A DNA stretch of 31,393 bases. It comes from Planctomycetota bacterium. Its GTDB lineage: Bacteria; Planctomycetota; Planctomycetia; Pirellulales; Pirellulaceae. Position 1 is the first letter of the stretch. Every line of letters starts with the position of its first letter. The notes under the pieces are model-generated. The model was not told the DNA's origin, did no database searches, and was given only the letters and a program-made list of their open reading frames with translations. The translations under genes and the position numbers were made by a program. This document shows, piece by piece, positions 1 to 13,333 of the stretch. The stretch covers positions 1 to 31,393 of the forward strand of contig JAJDEH010000361.1 in NCBI GenBank assembly GCA_029259935.1, read 5' to 3'.

Positions 1-862
1 CGGTCCGATGCCGCAGACGAAGGAGCACGTGCTGTTGGCTCGCCAAGTCGACGTGCCGGCCTTGGTGGTTTTCATGAATAAGATCGATCTGGTCGACGAT
101 CCTGAATTGCTTGACCTGGTCGAAATGGAAATTCGTGAATTGCTTGATAAATACGACTTTCCTGGCGACGAAATTCCGATCGTACGCGGTAGCAGTTTGC
201 CCGCCTACAATAATCCAACCGACCCCGAGGCGAACAAGTGCATCGGTGAATTGATGGACGCGATCGACTCGTACATTCCCGAGCCGACTCGGGAAGAGGA
301 TAAGCCATTCCTGATGGCCATTGAAGACGTGTTCTCGATCGAAGGTCGAGGAACCGTGGCAACGGGCCGAATTGAGCGTGGCATCATCCGGACTGGTGAG
401 GAAATTGAGATCATCGGCTTGCATGACGAAGCCCGCAAGACGACCTGTACGGGTGTCGAAATGTTCCGCAAGATCCTCGATGAAGGCCGAGCCGGAGACA
501 ATGTTGGCTGCCTGCTTCGTGGTGTCAAGCGGGATGAGATCGAGCGTGGCCAGGTGTTGGCCAAGCCCGGTTCCATTACTCCCCATACCGCGTTCGAGGC
601 GGAGGTCTACTGCCTGTCGAAAGATGAAGGTGGTCGGCACACGCCGTTCTTTAGTGGCTATCGCCCTCAGTTTTACTTCCGCACAACGGACGTGACCGGG
701 ACCGCGAATTTGTTGAATGCCGAAATGTGCATGCCCGGCGACAACGTCACCGTTCAGGTTGAATTGCACAAGCCGATCGCCATGGATGATGGCGTGCGTT
801 TCGCAATTCGCGAAGGTGGTCGTACCGTGGGATCGGGAGTTGTTACCAAGATCGTTAAATAA
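1..862 (+). CDS. tuf: Elongation factor Tu, 3' part (5' end outside window)
   Basis: EF-Tu is the GTPase that delivers aminoacyl-tRNA to the ribosomal A site in the cytoplasm. The frame is open from base 2 and already reads Gly-Pro before the first Met (base 8), which matches the conserved GPMPQT stretch just after the G3 (DxPGH) motif. The gene therefore starts upstream of the window, and about 286 of some 395 residues are present. Visible hallmarks are the G4 motif NKID (bases 79-90), the domain II stretch [22 protein letters not shown], the EGGRHTPFF and [14 protein letters not shown] segments of domain III, and the C-terminal [16 protein letters not shown] terminator-like hairpin follows 7 bases after the stop, so tuf may be partly insulated from the tRNA and secE downstream. 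Identity is certain; only the 5' end is missing. Confidence 0.98.
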   Translation, partial: GPMPQTKEHVLLARQVDVPALVVFMNKIDLVDDPELLDLVEMEIRELLDKYDFPGDEIPIVRGSSLPAYNNPTDPEANKCIGELMDAIDSYIPEPTREEDKPFLMAIEDVFSIEGRGTVATGRIERGIIRTGEEIEIIGLHDEARKTTCTGVEMFRKILDEGRAGDNVGCLLRGVKRDEIERGQVLAKPGSITPHTAFEAEVYCLSKDEGGRHTPFFSGYRPQFYFRTTDVTGTANLLNAEMCMPGDNVTVQVELHKPIAMDDGVRFAIREGGRTVGSGVVTKIVK

Positions 863-869
863 GCCTGGC

Positions 870-894
870 GGGAGCGAGGTCGTTCCCTGTTTTC
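870..894 (+). terminator. Intrinsic terminator-like hairpin after tuf
   Basis: A 7-bp stem (GGGAGCG at 870-876 with CGTTCCC at 881-887, one G-T wobble) closes a 4-base loop and is followed directly by TGTTTT. It lies 7 bases after the tuf stop and 22 bases before the tRNA. The position and U-rich tail suit a factor-independent terminator or attenuator. The stem is short, so partial read-through into tRNA-Trp and secE is plausible. Confidence 0.55.
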
Positions 895-916
895 GCCTGG
901 CACCATGCCAATACAC

Positions 917-989
<73 letters not shown>

Positions 990-1001
990 CATATATGTTC
1001 G

Positions 1002-1016
1002 CGCCGGACTCCGGCG
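1002..1016 (+). other. Perfect short hairpin between tRNA-Trp and secE
   Basis: CGCCGG (1002-1007) and CCGGCG (1011-1016) form a 6-bp perfect GC stem with a 3-base loop, 12 bases after the tRNA. There is no T run immediately after it. It could mark a 3' processing boundary of the tRNA precursor or an attenuator ahead of secE; the sequence does not decide between these. Confidence 0.35.
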
Positions 1017-1052
1017 ATCGCGTTTAGTTCTCTCGGTAAGTGAGTAAGTCTA

Positions 1053-1523
1053 ATGGCAAAAGAAAAGGCACTGCCGGCGGGCGGGTTCTTCCATGAACTC
1101 GTGCATGTCGGCGTCTACAAGGGAAGCCAGGGAAAGGTCACCCGTCAGGTGACTTTTGCTGCCATTGCCGTTGCGGTCACCATCGGCTCTTGGAGGCTTT
1201 ACGATTCCGGCATCAGCACGTCGTGGCTGGACATCATGACCGGCTCGTATCGCGGTGTCGGTCGCATCTTCTTCCCCGCGTTTATTCTTATTTTGGGGAA
1301 TTGGATGGCTTACCGCATTGTCAATCTGCCGTCGTTTGCTGACTTTTTGATTGCGGTTCAGGCCGAGATGAATAAGGTGTCGTGGCCGACGCGTGGCGAG
1401 TTGTATCGCGCATCGCTCGTCGTGATTTGGGTGATTATCATCCTGGCGGCGGTGCTGTTTGGCTACGACTTGACGTGGAAAGCGGTGTTTATCTTCCTGA
1501 AGGTTTCCTACCAGAGCGGTTGA
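1053..1523 (+). CDS. secE: Preprotein translocase subunit SecE (three-helix form)
   Basis: SecE is the small clamp subunit of the SecYEG protein-conducting channel in the cytoplasmic membrane. The C-terminal third carries the family signature: the amphipathic stretch AEMNKVSWPTRGEL followed by the conserved helix with VIWVIIILAAVLFGYDL. At 156 residues it is much longer than the roughly 60-residue single-helix SecE of many bacteria. Two further hydrophobic segments precede the core, at about residues 31-50 and 70-92, so it resembles the three-helix enterobacterial form. The ATG at 1053 is the first in frame. Only a weak GTAAG/GAG ribosome site precedes it. nusG starts 3 bases after the stop, the standard secE-nusG pairing. 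Confidence 0.95.
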   Translation: MAKEKALPAGGFFHELVHVGVYKGSQGKVTRQVTFAAIAVAVTIGSWRLYDSGISTSWLDIMTGSYRGVGRIFFPAFILILGNWMAYRIVNLPSFADFLIAVQAEMNKVSWPTRGELYRASLVVIWVIIILAAVLFGYDLTWKAVFIFLKVSYQSG

Positions 1524-1526
1524 CCA

Positions 1527-2480
1527 GTGATTGACAATTCTGCCAAGGCGGATGTATCTGAACCGGAGGCTGCGGATTCCGCGCCTGAAGAACCGAAGGT
1601 CCAGGCGGCCCCGGTCAGCGAGGAAGGTGTAGCCGTGGGCGGTGTCGCCGCGGACGGCGAATTGGCGGCTGAGGGTGCGCCCGAGGAGGGCTTGCCCGAA
1701 GGTGAGGCCGAAGCCGTCGAGGAATCGCCATCAGCGGAAGCGGCTGCGGAACCGGTCGCTGATGTGGAGGACGAAGCCGCTGCGAACGGTGAACCCGTGG
1801 AAGGCGAATCCGTGGCGGAAGAAGTGGCCGAGGATGAATCCGCGGAGGATGAAGCTGACGACGATGATGAAGCCGACGACGACGTTGAATTGCCACCGAT
1901 TGAGTTGATTGAGGAGACGCCCGAAGAAGAGGATGTTGAAAAGAACTGGTACATCCTCAAGGTTCAGGTGAATCGCGAGAAGTCGATTTGCGATGCGTTG
2001 CAACGGCGCGTAAAGATCGAAGGGCTCGAAAGCTACTTTGGAGAAATCCTGGTTCCCACCGAGGATGTGCGCGAGTTTACGAAGGCCGGCAAGCAGCGCG
2101 TGGTCAAGCGAAAGCTGTATCCCGGCTACGTCGTTGTGCATATGGCGATCAACGATGACACGTGGTTCGTGGTCCGCGAAACGCCCGGCATTGGCGACTT
2201 CACCGGTTCGGCGGGCAAGCCGACTCCGATGTTGTCGCACGAAATTGAACGGATTTTGAAGGCGAGCCGCCAGCCGGAAGAAGGTGAAGAGCAAGAAATT
2301 AAAACCACGATCAAGTTCAAGGTTGGACAGCGCGTGCGAGTCAAGGACGGGCATTTTGAAAACTTCGAAGGCGAGGTCGATGCGGTTGATGAAACCCACG
2401 GTCGCGTCACGGTGATGATCAATATTTTCGGCCGTCCCACGCCGGTGGAACTAGAGCATTGGCAGGTCGAAGATATTTAA
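1527..2480 (+). CDS. nusG: Transcription elongation/antitermination factor NusG with acidic N-terminal extension
   Basis: NusG binds the RNA polymerase clamp and modulates pausing, Rho termination and transcription-translation coupling. The ordinary protein begins near residue 138: NGN domain from NWYILKVQVNREK through LYPGYVVVHM and VRETPGIGDFTG, then a KOW domain at the C terminus (KVGQRVRVKDGHFENFEGEV to ELEHWQVEDI). In front lie about 137 residues very rich in Glu, Asp, Ala and Val. They contain almost no basic residues and end in an Asp/Glu run (residues 105-120). The total is 317 residues against about 180 normally. The start is GTG at 1527, 3 bases after the secE stop. I see no in-frame ATG close to the NGN domain that would give a standard-length protein. 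The extension is probably real and disordered; its role is unknown. Confidence 0.94.
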   Translation: MIDNSAKADVSEPEAADSAPEEPKVQAAPVSEEGVAVGGVAADGELAAEGAPEEGLPEGEAEAVEESPSAEAAAEPVADVEDEAAANGEPVEGESVAEEVAEDESAEDEADDDDEADDDVELPPIELIEETPEEEDVEKNWYILKVQVNREKSICDALQRRVKIEGLESYFGEILVPTEDVREFTKAGKQRVVKRKLYPGYVVVHMAINDDTWFVVRETPGIGDFTGSAGKPTPMLSHEIERILKASRQPEEGEEQEIKTTIKFKVGQRVRVKDGHFENFEGEVDAVDETHGRVTVMINIFGRPTPVELEHWQVEDI

Positions 2481-2510
2481 CGGGTTATTTAGCAGCGATC
2501 CTTGGCGGTG

Positions 2511-2526
2511 GCCAACCGGTGTTGGC
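2511..2526 (+). other. Palindromic hairpin in nusG-rplK spacer
   Basis: GCCAAC (2511-2516) and GTTGGC (2521-2526) form a perfect 6-bp stem around CGGT, 30 bases after the nusG stop and 52 bases before rplK. The two copies of GCGATCC that flank the hairpin form a short direct repeat. It is a candidate leader element of the rplKA message, for example a site for L1 feedback or a processing signal. It has no T run, so it is not a typical terminator. Confidence 0.35.
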
Positions 2527-2578
2527 GATCCATGAAGAATAAAACAGCGAACATTCAACAGCAGCGAAAACAGCAGTC

Positions 2579-3004
2579 ATGGCAAAGCAACTTGTAGGTG
2601 AAGCGAAGTTTCAGGTTCCCGGCGGTCAGGCAACTCCCGCCCCGCCGGTGGGTACTTCGCTTGGTAAATTCGGGATCAACTTGGGCCAGTTTGTCCAGCA
2701 GTTCAACGATCGCACGAAAGAATATGCGGGCACGCCGATCCCGGTGGTCGTCAGCGTTTACAACGACCGTTCGTTTGACTTTATCACCAAGAGCCCGCCC
2801 GCGGCCGCTTTGCTAAAGCAGGCTGCCGGAATTGTGAAAGCGTCCGGAGTGCCGAACAAGGAAAAGGTCGGCAAGGTAACTCGAGCTCAAGTCGATGACA
2901 TCTGCCAAAAGAAAATGGCCGATCTCAACGCCCGCGATCTGGAGCATGCTCGCCACATGATCGAAGGAACGGCGCGGAGCATGGGCATCGAAGTCAGCGA
3001 TTGA
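2579..3004 (+). CDS. rplK: 50S ribosomal protein L11
   Basis: L11 forms the base of the stalk at the GTPase-associated centre with the 1070 region of 23S rRNA. The protein has 141 residues, the normal length. Conserved features include APPVG in the N-terminal domain, [16 protein letters not shown], the [14 protein letters not shown] helix, [13 protein letters not shown] and the C-terminal [11 protein letters not shown]. The segment after PPVG reads [10 protein letters not shown], where most bacteria have PALGQHGVNI, so the thiostrepton-site loop is locally divergent. The ATG at 2579 fits the family N terminus. rplA follows 33 bases later in the same L11 operon. Confidence 0.97.
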   Translation: MAKQLVGEAKFQVPGGQATPAPPVGTSLGKFGINLGQFVQQFNDRTKEYAGTPIPVVVSVYNDRSFDFITKSPPAAALLKQAAGIVKASGVPNKEKVGKVTRAQVDDICQKKMADLNARDLEHARHMIEGTARSMGIEVSD

Positions 3005-3037
3005 GCAAACTAAACAGACAAAGAATTGAGAATTGAC

Positions 3038-3715
3038 ATGGCGAAGCGTTCAAAGCGTTACCGTGCGTTGGAAGAAAAGGCCTCCGAGGATCCCGTTTCC
3101 TTGGGCAAGGCGGTGGAATTGTTGAAAGGTTTCGGCACCACCAAGTTCGATCAAACTGTCGAAGTGCATATGCGATTGGGCGTGGACCCCAAGCAGGCCG
3201 ATCAAATCGTTCGCGGTTCCATCGTGCTGCCTCACGGCATTGGCAAGACCCAGCGAGTGATTGTGTTTGCCAAAGGCGATCTGGCGACTGCCGCCGAAGA
3301 AGCGGGAGCGGATGAAGTTGGCCAGGAAGAGATGGCCAAGAAGATCCAAGGTGGCTGGGTTGATTTCGACGCTTGCATTGCCGCGCCCGACATGATGGGC
3401 GTCGTGGGCCGCCTGGGAAAAATCTTGGGCCCACGCGGCTTGATGCCGTCGCCACGAGCGGGCACGGTCACTCAGGATGTGGCCAAAGTCATTAAGGAAT
3501 ACAAGGCGGGCAAGGTCGAATTCCGCAACGACAACGGTGGCAATGTTCACGCGGTCGTGGGACGGCTAAGTTTCGATCCCCAAAAGCTCAACGAAAACAT
3601 TCAAATGTTCATCGATCACATTGTTGGAATGAAACCGATGGCCGTGAAAGGCACGTACGTCCGTGGAATTACCGTGACCGCCACGATGAGTCCCGGAATT
3701 CGTATTGCTGCTTAG
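3038..3715 (+). CDS. rplA: 50S ribosomal protein L1
   Basis: L1 forms the mobile L1 stalk at the E site and in many bacteria represses its own operon by binding the message. I start it at the ATG at 3038 (MAKRSKRYR, the usual L1 N terminus) rather than the TTG 12 bases upstream, giving 225 residues, close to the family norm. Signatures are [34 protein letters not shown], the [21 protein letters not shown] motif near the middle, and [20 protein letters not shown]. It sits between rplK and rplJ as usual. Confidence 0.97.
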   Translation: MAKRSKRYRALEEKASEDPVSLGKAVELLKGFGTTKFDQTVEVHMRLGVDPKQADQIVRGSIVLPHGIGKTQRVIVFAKGDLATAAEEAGADEVGQEEMAKKIQGGWVDFDACIAAPDMMGVVGRLGKILGPRGLMPSPRAGTVTQDVAKVIKEYKAGKVEFRNDNGGNVHAVVGRLSFDPQKLNENIQMFIDHIVGMKPMAVKGTYVRGITVTATMSPGIRIAA

Positions 3716-3764
3716 TTGCCGCCCATCAATCCAAGCCGAACATCAACACGACTAGAGTTGTCCC

Positions 3765-4286
3765 ATGAGTAGATACGTTAAAGATTTGATCACCAAGCAG
3801 TTGTCCGACCGTTTAGAAGGCGTTGACGATGCCGTCTTGGTCAACGTCGTTGGATTGGACGCCAACCAGTCGGTCGTGCTGCGAAAGCAGTTGCGAGAAA
3901 AAGAAATCAGTCTGATGGTGGTCAAGAACAGCCTCGCCCGCCGGGCCACCGAAGGAACTCCGCTGGCTCCCGCCTTTGAAGGCGTCGAAGGCACGTTGGC
4001 GGTGGTGTGGGGTGGTGAAGATTTTGTTTCGCTGGTCAAGGAAGTGGCCAAGTTGGACAAGGATACCGAGGTCGAAGCGTTCGAGGCACGCGGCGGGGTG
4101 ATGGATGGCGAGCAACTGACCGCCGATCGTGTCAGAGAGATTAGCAAATGGCCTAACCGTGAAGAGCAACTAAGTATTCTAGTCGGCCAGATGCTGTCAC
4201 CCGGGGCGGACCTTTTGTCCCAATTGGAATCGCCGGGAGGGGCGCTGGCCAGCCAGTTGGAGCAAAAGGCAAAAGAAGACGAATAA
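3765..4286 (+). CDS. rplJ: 50S ribosomal protein L10
   Basis: L10 anchors the L7/L12 dimers to the 50S stalk. It has 173 residues, the usual length. The N-terminal rRNA-binding domain shows VVGLDANQSVVLRKQLREKEI and VVKNSLARRAT; the C-terminal helix that receives L12 dimers runs from about residue 135 (EQLSILVGQMLSPGADLL). The gene starts at the ATG at 3765, 49 bases after rplA, and precedes rplL. The complex of this protein with L12 is the classical autoregulator of rplJL. I could not identify its leader target with confidence. Confidence 0.96.
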   Translation: MSRYVKDLITKQLSDRLEGVDDAVLVNVVGLDANQSVVLRKQLREKEISLMVVKNSLARRATEGTPLAPAFEGVEGTLAVVWGGEDFVSLVKEVAKLDKDTEVEAFEARGGVMDGEQLTADRVREISKWPNREEQLSILVGQMLSPGADLLSQLESPGGALASQLEQKAKEDE

Positions 4287-4289
4287 CGT

Positions 4290-4331
4290 CCGTCGGAACC
4301 GACCCAGGCCGACGGCGAATTGAAAACAATT
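4290..4331 (+). other. Two consecutive hairpins between rplJ and rplL
   Basis: CCGTCGG (4290-4296) pairs perfectly with CCGACGG (4309-4315). Two bases later AATTG (4318-4322) and CAATT (4327-4331) form a second perfect stem round AAAA, followed by TTATTC. Together they fill most of the 75-base rplJ-rplL gap and leave the ribosome site GGAAG and the start codon free. They may act as an mRNA processing or partial attenuation element that helps set the excess of L12 over L10. Confidence 0.45.
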
Positions 4332-4361
4332 TTATTCATTTGAGAAAGGAAGAGTCCCGCG

Positions 4362-4745
4362 ATGACCGAAGATGCTGTACTGAAAGAAATGGGCGACAAG
4401 ATCGCCGGCCTGACCCTAAAGCAGGCCAAAGAGTTGAGCGACTACATTAAGGACGAATACGGAATCGAACCCGCGGCTGGCGGCGCGGTCATGGTTGGCC
4501 CAGGTCCGGCAGCGGCTGCGGAAGAGGCACCCAAGACGGACTTCGACGTCGTGCTGACCGGCTTTGGCGACAAGAAGCTGAATGTGGTGAAGGTCGTCAA
4601 GGCGATCACCGGCGCGACGCTGATGGAAGCCAAGAAGATGGTCGAATCGTGCCCCGCGACCCTTAAGGAAGCTGCACCGAAGGAAGAAGCCGAAAAGATC
4701 AAAGGCGAGATTGAAGAAGCCGGCGGCTCGGTGGAATTGAAGTAA
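4362..4745 (+). CDS. rplL: 50S ribosomal protein L7/L12
   Basis: L12 is the multi-copy stalk protein that recruits translational GTPases. It has 127 residues. The N-terminal dimerisation helices (residues 1-35) are followed by a short Ala/Gly/Pro-rich hinge (about 38-58). The conserved C-terminal domain follows: DFDVVLTGFGDKKLNVVKVV, ITGATLMEAKKMVES and an EEAEKIKGEIEEAGGSVELK-like end. A purine-rich AAAGGAAG ribosome site lies about 10 bases before the ATG. It is followed by a 230-base spacer with a strong hairpin before rpoB. Confidence 0.97.
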   Translation: MTEDAVLKEMGDKIAGLTLKQAKELSDYIKDEYGIEPAAGGAVMVGPGPAAAAEEAPKTDFDVVLTGFGDKKLNVVKVVKAITGATLMEAKKMVESCPATLKEAAPKEEAEKIKGEIEEAGGSVELK

Positions 4746-4767
4746 CTTTACTTCTGTAACGGTATGG

Positions 4768-4798
4768 GTCGTCGTGGGGGACCGCGCCTCGCGACGGC
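4768..4798 (+). other. Long stem-loop in rplL-rpoB spacer (candidate attenuator or RNase III site)
   Basis: A 12-bp stem with three G-T wobbles forms between 4768-4779 and 4787-4798 around a 7-base loop, starting 23 bases after the rplL stop. No T run follows. In E. coli the same spacer carries a partial terminator and an RNase III cut that separate ribosomal-protein from polymerase expression. By position this is a candidate for the same job. Confidence 0.45.
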
Positions 4799-4910
4799 TC
4801 GGGTGATTTCGCTTGATTCTAAACACTCCGCGTTTAAAGACTTGGCATCCCCAGTCCGTAGGGAAGGTACGCGCGCGTCACGGCCGACGTAAATCATCCC
4901 TAAGATTCGG

Positions 4911-4937
4911 CCAGGCAGCCTGCATCACCACGCCTGG
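4911..4937 (+). other. Second inverted repeat upstream of rpoB
   Basis: CCAGGC (4911-4916) and GCCTGG (4932-4937) are perfect 6-bp inverted repeats with a 15-base loop, about 38 bases before the rpoB ATG. They may structure the rpoB leader. An AAGGAG ribosome site lies after it, about 11 bases before the ATG at 4976. Confidence 0.25.
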
Positions 4938-4975
4938 TTCATGACCCCTCCCATTTCCAAGGAGCACTCGCGTTT

Positions 4976-7900
4976 ATGGCTACCACCACACAGCGACGCT
5001 TAGAGCCCACAGAAGTCCGTCGTTTTGGCAGCGGTCGAGAGCACTACATGACGCCCGACCTGACGGAGATTCAAACGCGCAGCTATGAAGCTTTTTTGCA
5101 GAATGACATCGCCGTTGAAAAGCGCAAGGACCAAGGCTTGGAAGGGGTCTTGCGCGAGATCTTCCCGATCGAAAGTTACGACAAACAAATCAATCTCGAG
5201 TACCTCAAATACGACCTGGGCAAGCCCCGCTATACACCGGACGAATGCCGGCAGTTGCGGTTGACCTATGGCCGCCCTTTTCGGATCTGGCTGCGGCTGA
5301 ACAAGGAAGAGCCGATCGAGGAAGAGGTTTATCTGGGCGACATTCCAGTGATGCTGGGTGGTGGTGAGTTCATTATTAATGGTGCCGAGCGGGTGGTGGT
5401 CAGCCAGTTGCACCGTAGTCCCGGCGTCGATTTCGTCATGGAACAGGATGGCACGTCGGATCGCAAGCTGCCCAGTTGCCGCGTGATTCCGGAACGCGGC
5501 AGTTGGATCGAATTGAACGTCACGAAGAAGGAAAGCCTCAGCGTGCGGATCGATCAGAGCGGTAAGTTTCCCGCGATGACATTGCTTCGCGCCATGGACC
5601 CTTCGTTCGGCACGGACGCGGATATCATTCGCTCGTTCTATGAAAGCTCGACCGAGAAAATTCACGACGGGCGGAGCGTTGTCAAAATCGAAGGCAAGAT
5701 CGCCGTCGACGACGTCGTCTATCCCGCCAAGAGTGCTCGGGCCGGCGAGATTCTCGTCGAATCGGGCCACAAGATTACCAAGAGCGCGGCCGAGACGATT
5801 TGCACGTCGGATGTCAAATCAGTTGAGGTAATTACGGCACCCAAGACGCCGCTTATTTTCAACTGCTTGGCGGAGGACGCGACCTCAAGCCACGAAGAAG
5901 CCCTGTTGCGAATCTATCAACGCTTGCGACCAGGCAACCCGCCGCAACTTGAAAAAGCACGCACCCTGTTCCATGAAAAATTTTACGACGTCAACCGTTA
6001 TCGCCTCGGCCGTGTCGGTCGCTTTCGGATCAATCGAAAGCTTGAACTCGATGTGTCCGAAAAGGAAATGACGTTGCGGCCCGCCGACCTGTTGGCCGCC
6101 ATCCAGTACTTGCTGGGACTGGCGGGTGAGGACGAAGAAGCCGAAATCGATGACATTGACCATCTGGGTAATCGGCGCCTGCGGACGATCGACGAACTTG
6201 CCAGCGACGAACTTCGCAAGGGCTTCTTGAAGTTGCGTCGCACCGTGCAGGAACGCATGAGTCTGAAAGATGCCGACGACATGACGCCCCGCAGCTTGAT
6301 CAACCCCAAGAGTATCTCGGCCGCGGTGGAGTACTTCTTTGGACGTGGCGAGCTTTCTCAAGTTGTCGACCAGACCAACCCGCTCTCGCAGCTAACGCAT
6401 GAGCGCCGTTTGTCGGCGTTGGGGCCGGGCGGATTGAACCGCAAGCGAGCCGGATTCGAGGTTCGCGACGTTCACATTTCTCACTATGGCCGCATTTGTC
6501 CAATCGAAACGCCGGAAGGTACCAACATCGGCTTGATCTCCAGCTTGGCGATTTACGCCGGTGTGGACGATTACGGATTCCTAGTGACGCCCTACCGCGA
6601 GATCAGTAAAGGCAAACTGACCGACGAGGTGAAGTGGCTGCGGGCGGACGAAGAGTCCGAGGCTTTCGTCGCGCCGGCGGACACCAAGATCGTCGACGGA
6701 AGGGTACTCGGTGTTAAGGAAATGGGCGGCAATCTCATCGCCCGTTACCGGTCCGACTTTGACTTGGTAGCACCCGAGGACGTCGACTTTATGGATGTGG
6801 CTCCTGCCCAAATGGTGGGCGTTTCCGCTGGCCTGATTCCGTTTCTCGAACACGACGACGCCAACCGCGCGTTGATGGGATCCAACATGCAGCGGCAAGC
6901 CGTGCCACTGCTCATCGCCGAGCCGCCGATCGTCGGCACCGGCATGGAGAAGGACGTGGCTCGGAACTCGAGCATGGTGATCACGGCACGTCGTGCCGGC
7001 AAGGTGAGTTATGTGGATGCCTGTCGCATCGAAGTCGGCACGGATGTTTACCCCTTGAAGAAATTTGTCGGCCTCAACGAACGCACGTCGCTGAACCAAA
7101 AGCCGATTGTGAAGCTGGGCGACAAGGTCGAAAAAGGCCAGGTGATGGCGGACGGAGCGGCAACGCAAAACGGCGAACTGGCGCTGGGCCGTAACGTGCT
7201 GGTCGGGTTCATGTCCTTTGACGGTTACAACTATGAAGACGCGATCATCATCAGCGAAGAGTTGGTGAAAGCCGACACCTACACGTCGATTCATATCGAG
7301 GAATTCGATGTCGAAATTCGCGAAACCAAACTAGGCCGTGAAGAGTTCACGCGGGACATTCCCAATGTGAGCGAAAAGGCCCTGCGGAATTTGGACGAAA
7401 GCGGAATCGTTCAGGTTGGTACTTATGTCCGGCCTGGCGACATTCTGGTGGGCAAGGTTTCCCCCAAATCGAAAACGGAGTTGACTCCCGAAGAGAAGCT
7501 ACTGCATGCGATCTTTGGCCGCGCTGGCGAAGACGTAAAGAACGACTCGCTTGACGTACCCTCCGGCATCGAAGGCATCGTCACCGATACGCACAAGTTC
7601 TCGCGGCGCATGAGCCTTTCGGAAGAAGAACGAAAGGTGTTCGAGAAGGACCTGAAAGAGGCCGAGACCGAAGGCAACGATCGCATCGCGCAGGTCTTTG
7701 GCGCATTGGTCGAGGAAATGGAGCGAGTGGTCGGCAAGACGTTGGTGGATGAAGACAGCGTGCCGCTGGTCAAGGATCAAAGCTCGAAATTTGCCGCCGA
7801 AAAGGCTTGCCAGTTCCGCTTGGATTCGGTTACCGGCAGCTTGCGCAGCGAAGCCAAGATCTCGGAGGTTGATTCGCTGCATAAGACGCATTGGCCCGAC

Positions 7901-8710
7901 GTCGAGCAGGCGATTGACGATCGCGACCGCAAGTTGAACAGCATGAAACGCGGCGACGAACTGCGCAGCGGTGTGTTGCAAATGGTCAAGGTGTACATTG
8001 CCACCAAGCGAGTGATTTCGGTTGGCGACAAGATGGCGGGCCGGCATGGCAATAAGGGAGTCATCGCCAAGATTCTCCCAGTAGAAGACATGCCGTTTTT
8101 GGCGGACGGAACTCCGCTTCAGATTCTGCTGAATCCGCTTGGCGTGCCGAGCCGTATGAACGTCGGCCAGATTTTGGAAACCCATCTTGGTTGGGCCGGC
8201 GCGAAGCTTGGCTTCCAGGCGATTACGCCCGTATTCGACGGTGCAACGGAAGGAGATATCAACAAATGCTTGGCTGAGGCGGGGCTGCCCAGCCACGGCA
8301 AATCCAAACTCTTCGATGGCCGCACGGGACGTGAAATGGAGCAAGAAACCACCGTCGGCTACATCTATATGCTCAAGCTGCATCACCTTGTCGACGACAA
8401 GGTGCACGCCCGCAGCACGGGGCCTTATTCGTTGATCACCCAACAACCGCTCGGCGGCAAGGCCCGCTTCGGCGGCCAGCGATTTGGGGAAATGGAAGTG
8501 TGGGCCTTGGAAGCCTACGGCGCGGCTTACATCCTGCAGGAGCTCTTGACAGTCAAGAGCGACGACGTGGAAGGCCGCACCAAGATTTATGAATCGATGG
8601 TCAAGGGTGAAAACACGCTGGAAGCCGGCACGCCCGCCAGCTTCGATGTGCTCACCAACGAAATTCGTGGACTGGCTTTGAACATGCAGCTAGAGAAGCG
8701 TCGCGTCTAA
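4976..8710 (+). CDS. rpoB: DNA-directed RNA polymerase subunit beta
   Basis: The beta subunit forms one pincer of RNA polymerase and much of the RNA-binding and rifampicin pocket. It has 1244 residues. Landmarks in order are the N-terminal [49 protein letters not shown], the rifampicin region (about residues 454-483) and the [20 protein letters not shown] fork loop. After these come [31 protein letters not shown] (from residue 1017), [39 protein letters not shown] and the C-terminal clamp [15 protein letters not shown]. In the rifampicin region Gln462, Asp465, His475, Arg478 and Ser480 (E. coli 513, 516, 526, 529, 531) are retained, but E. coli Phe514 and Met515 are both Val. rpoC follows after a structured 133-base gap. 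Confidence 0.99.
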   Translation: MATTTQRRLEPTEVRRFGSGREHYMTPDLTEIQTRSYEAFLQNDIAVEKRKDQGLEGVLREIFPIESYDKQINLEYLKYDLGKPRYTPDECRQLRLTYGRPFRIWLRLNKEEPIEEEVYLGDIPVMLGGGEFIINGAERVVVSQLHRSPGVDFVMEQDGTSDRKLPSCRVIPERGSWIELNVTKKESLSVRIDQSGKFPAMTLLRAMDPSFGTDADIIRSFYESSTEKIHDGRSVVKIEGKIAVDDVVYPAKSARAGEILVESGHKITKSAAETICTSDVKSVEVITAPKTPLIFNCLAEDATSSHEEALLRIYQRLRPGNPPQLEKARTLFHEKFYDVNRYRLGRVGRFRINRKLELDVSEKEMTLRPADLLAAIQYLLGLAGEDEEAEIDDIDHLGNRRLRTIDELASDELRKGFLKLRRTVQERMSLKDADDMTPRSLINPKSISAAVEYFFGRGELSQVVDQTNPLSQLTHERRLSALGPGGLNRKRAGFEVRDVHISHYGRICPIETPEGTNIGLISSLAIYAGVDDYGFLVTPYREISKGKLTDEVKWLRADEESEAFVAPADTKIVDGRVLGVKEMGGNLIARYRSDFDLVAPEDVDFMDVAPAQMVGVSAGLIPFLEHDDANRALMGSNMQRQAVPLLIAEPPIVGTGMEKDVARNSSMVITARRAGKVSYVDACRIEVGTDVYPLKKFVGLNERTSLNQKPIVKLGDKVEKGQVMADGAATQNGELALGRNVLVGFMSFDGYNYEDAIIISEELVKADTYTSIHIEEFDVEIRETKLGREEFTRDIPNVSEKALRNLDESGIVQVGTYVRPGDILVGKVSPKSKTELTPEEKLLHAIFGRAGEDVKNDSLDVPSGIEGIVTDTHKFSRRMSLSEEERKVFEKDLKEAETEGNDRIAQVFGALVEEMERVVGKTLVDEDSVPLVKDQSSKFAAEKACQFRLDSVTGSLRSEAKISEVDSLHKTHWPDVEQAIDDRDRKLNSMKRGDELRSGVLQMVKVYIATKRVISVGDKMAGRHGNKGVIAKILPVEDMPFLADGTPLQILLNPLGVPSRMNVGQILETHLGWAGAKLGFQAITPVFDGATEGDINKCLAEAGLPSHGKSKLFDGRTGREMEQETTVGYIYMLKLHHLVDDKVHARSTGPYSLITQQPLGGKARFGGQRFGEMEVWALEAYGAAYILQELLTVKSDDVEGRTKIYESMVKGENTLEAGTPASFDVLTNEIRGLALNMQLEKRRV

Positions 8711-8726
8711 AGCACCCCTTCCTGCC

Positions 8727-8763
8727 CGCGGTGAGCAACTTGTTCGCAAGATCGCCCACCGCG
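8727..8763 (+). other. Compound stem-loop between rpoB and rpoC
   Basis: CGCGGTG (8727-8733) pairs perfectly with CACCGCG (8757-8763). Inside it CTTG (8739-8742) and CAAG (8747-8750) form a second stem capped by TTCG, with two extra GC pairs possible between the two stems. The whole is a long imperfect hairpin 16 bases after the rpoB stop. A run of five T lies 10 bases after the stem. Its job may be mRNA processing, stabilisation or weak attenuation. Confidence 0.5.
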
Positions 8764-8828
8764 TGCCGGCTAATTTTTCCGCAAACAACTACATCACATA
8801 CTGATTCCAGCAGTACGGCGACCCCATT

Positions 8829-8834
8829 AAGGAG
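8829..8834 (+). promoter_or_regulatory. Ribosome binding site deciding the rpoC start
   Basis: AAGGAG lies 3 bases before the ATG at 8838 but 9 bases before the ATG at 8844. The second spacing is the normal one, so translation of rpoC most likely begins at 8844. Confidence 0.6.
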
Positions 8835-8843
8835 CCCATGCAG

Positions 8844-13328
<4,485 letters not shown>

Positions 13329-13333
13329 GCGGA

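Noticed and set aside
1508..1960. Minus-strand 150-residue Ser/Ala-rich open frame opposite nusG
   Set aside because: Its Ser-rich composition is the exact shadow of the Glu/Ala-rich NusG extension on the other strand, and it has no ribosome site or recognisable domain.
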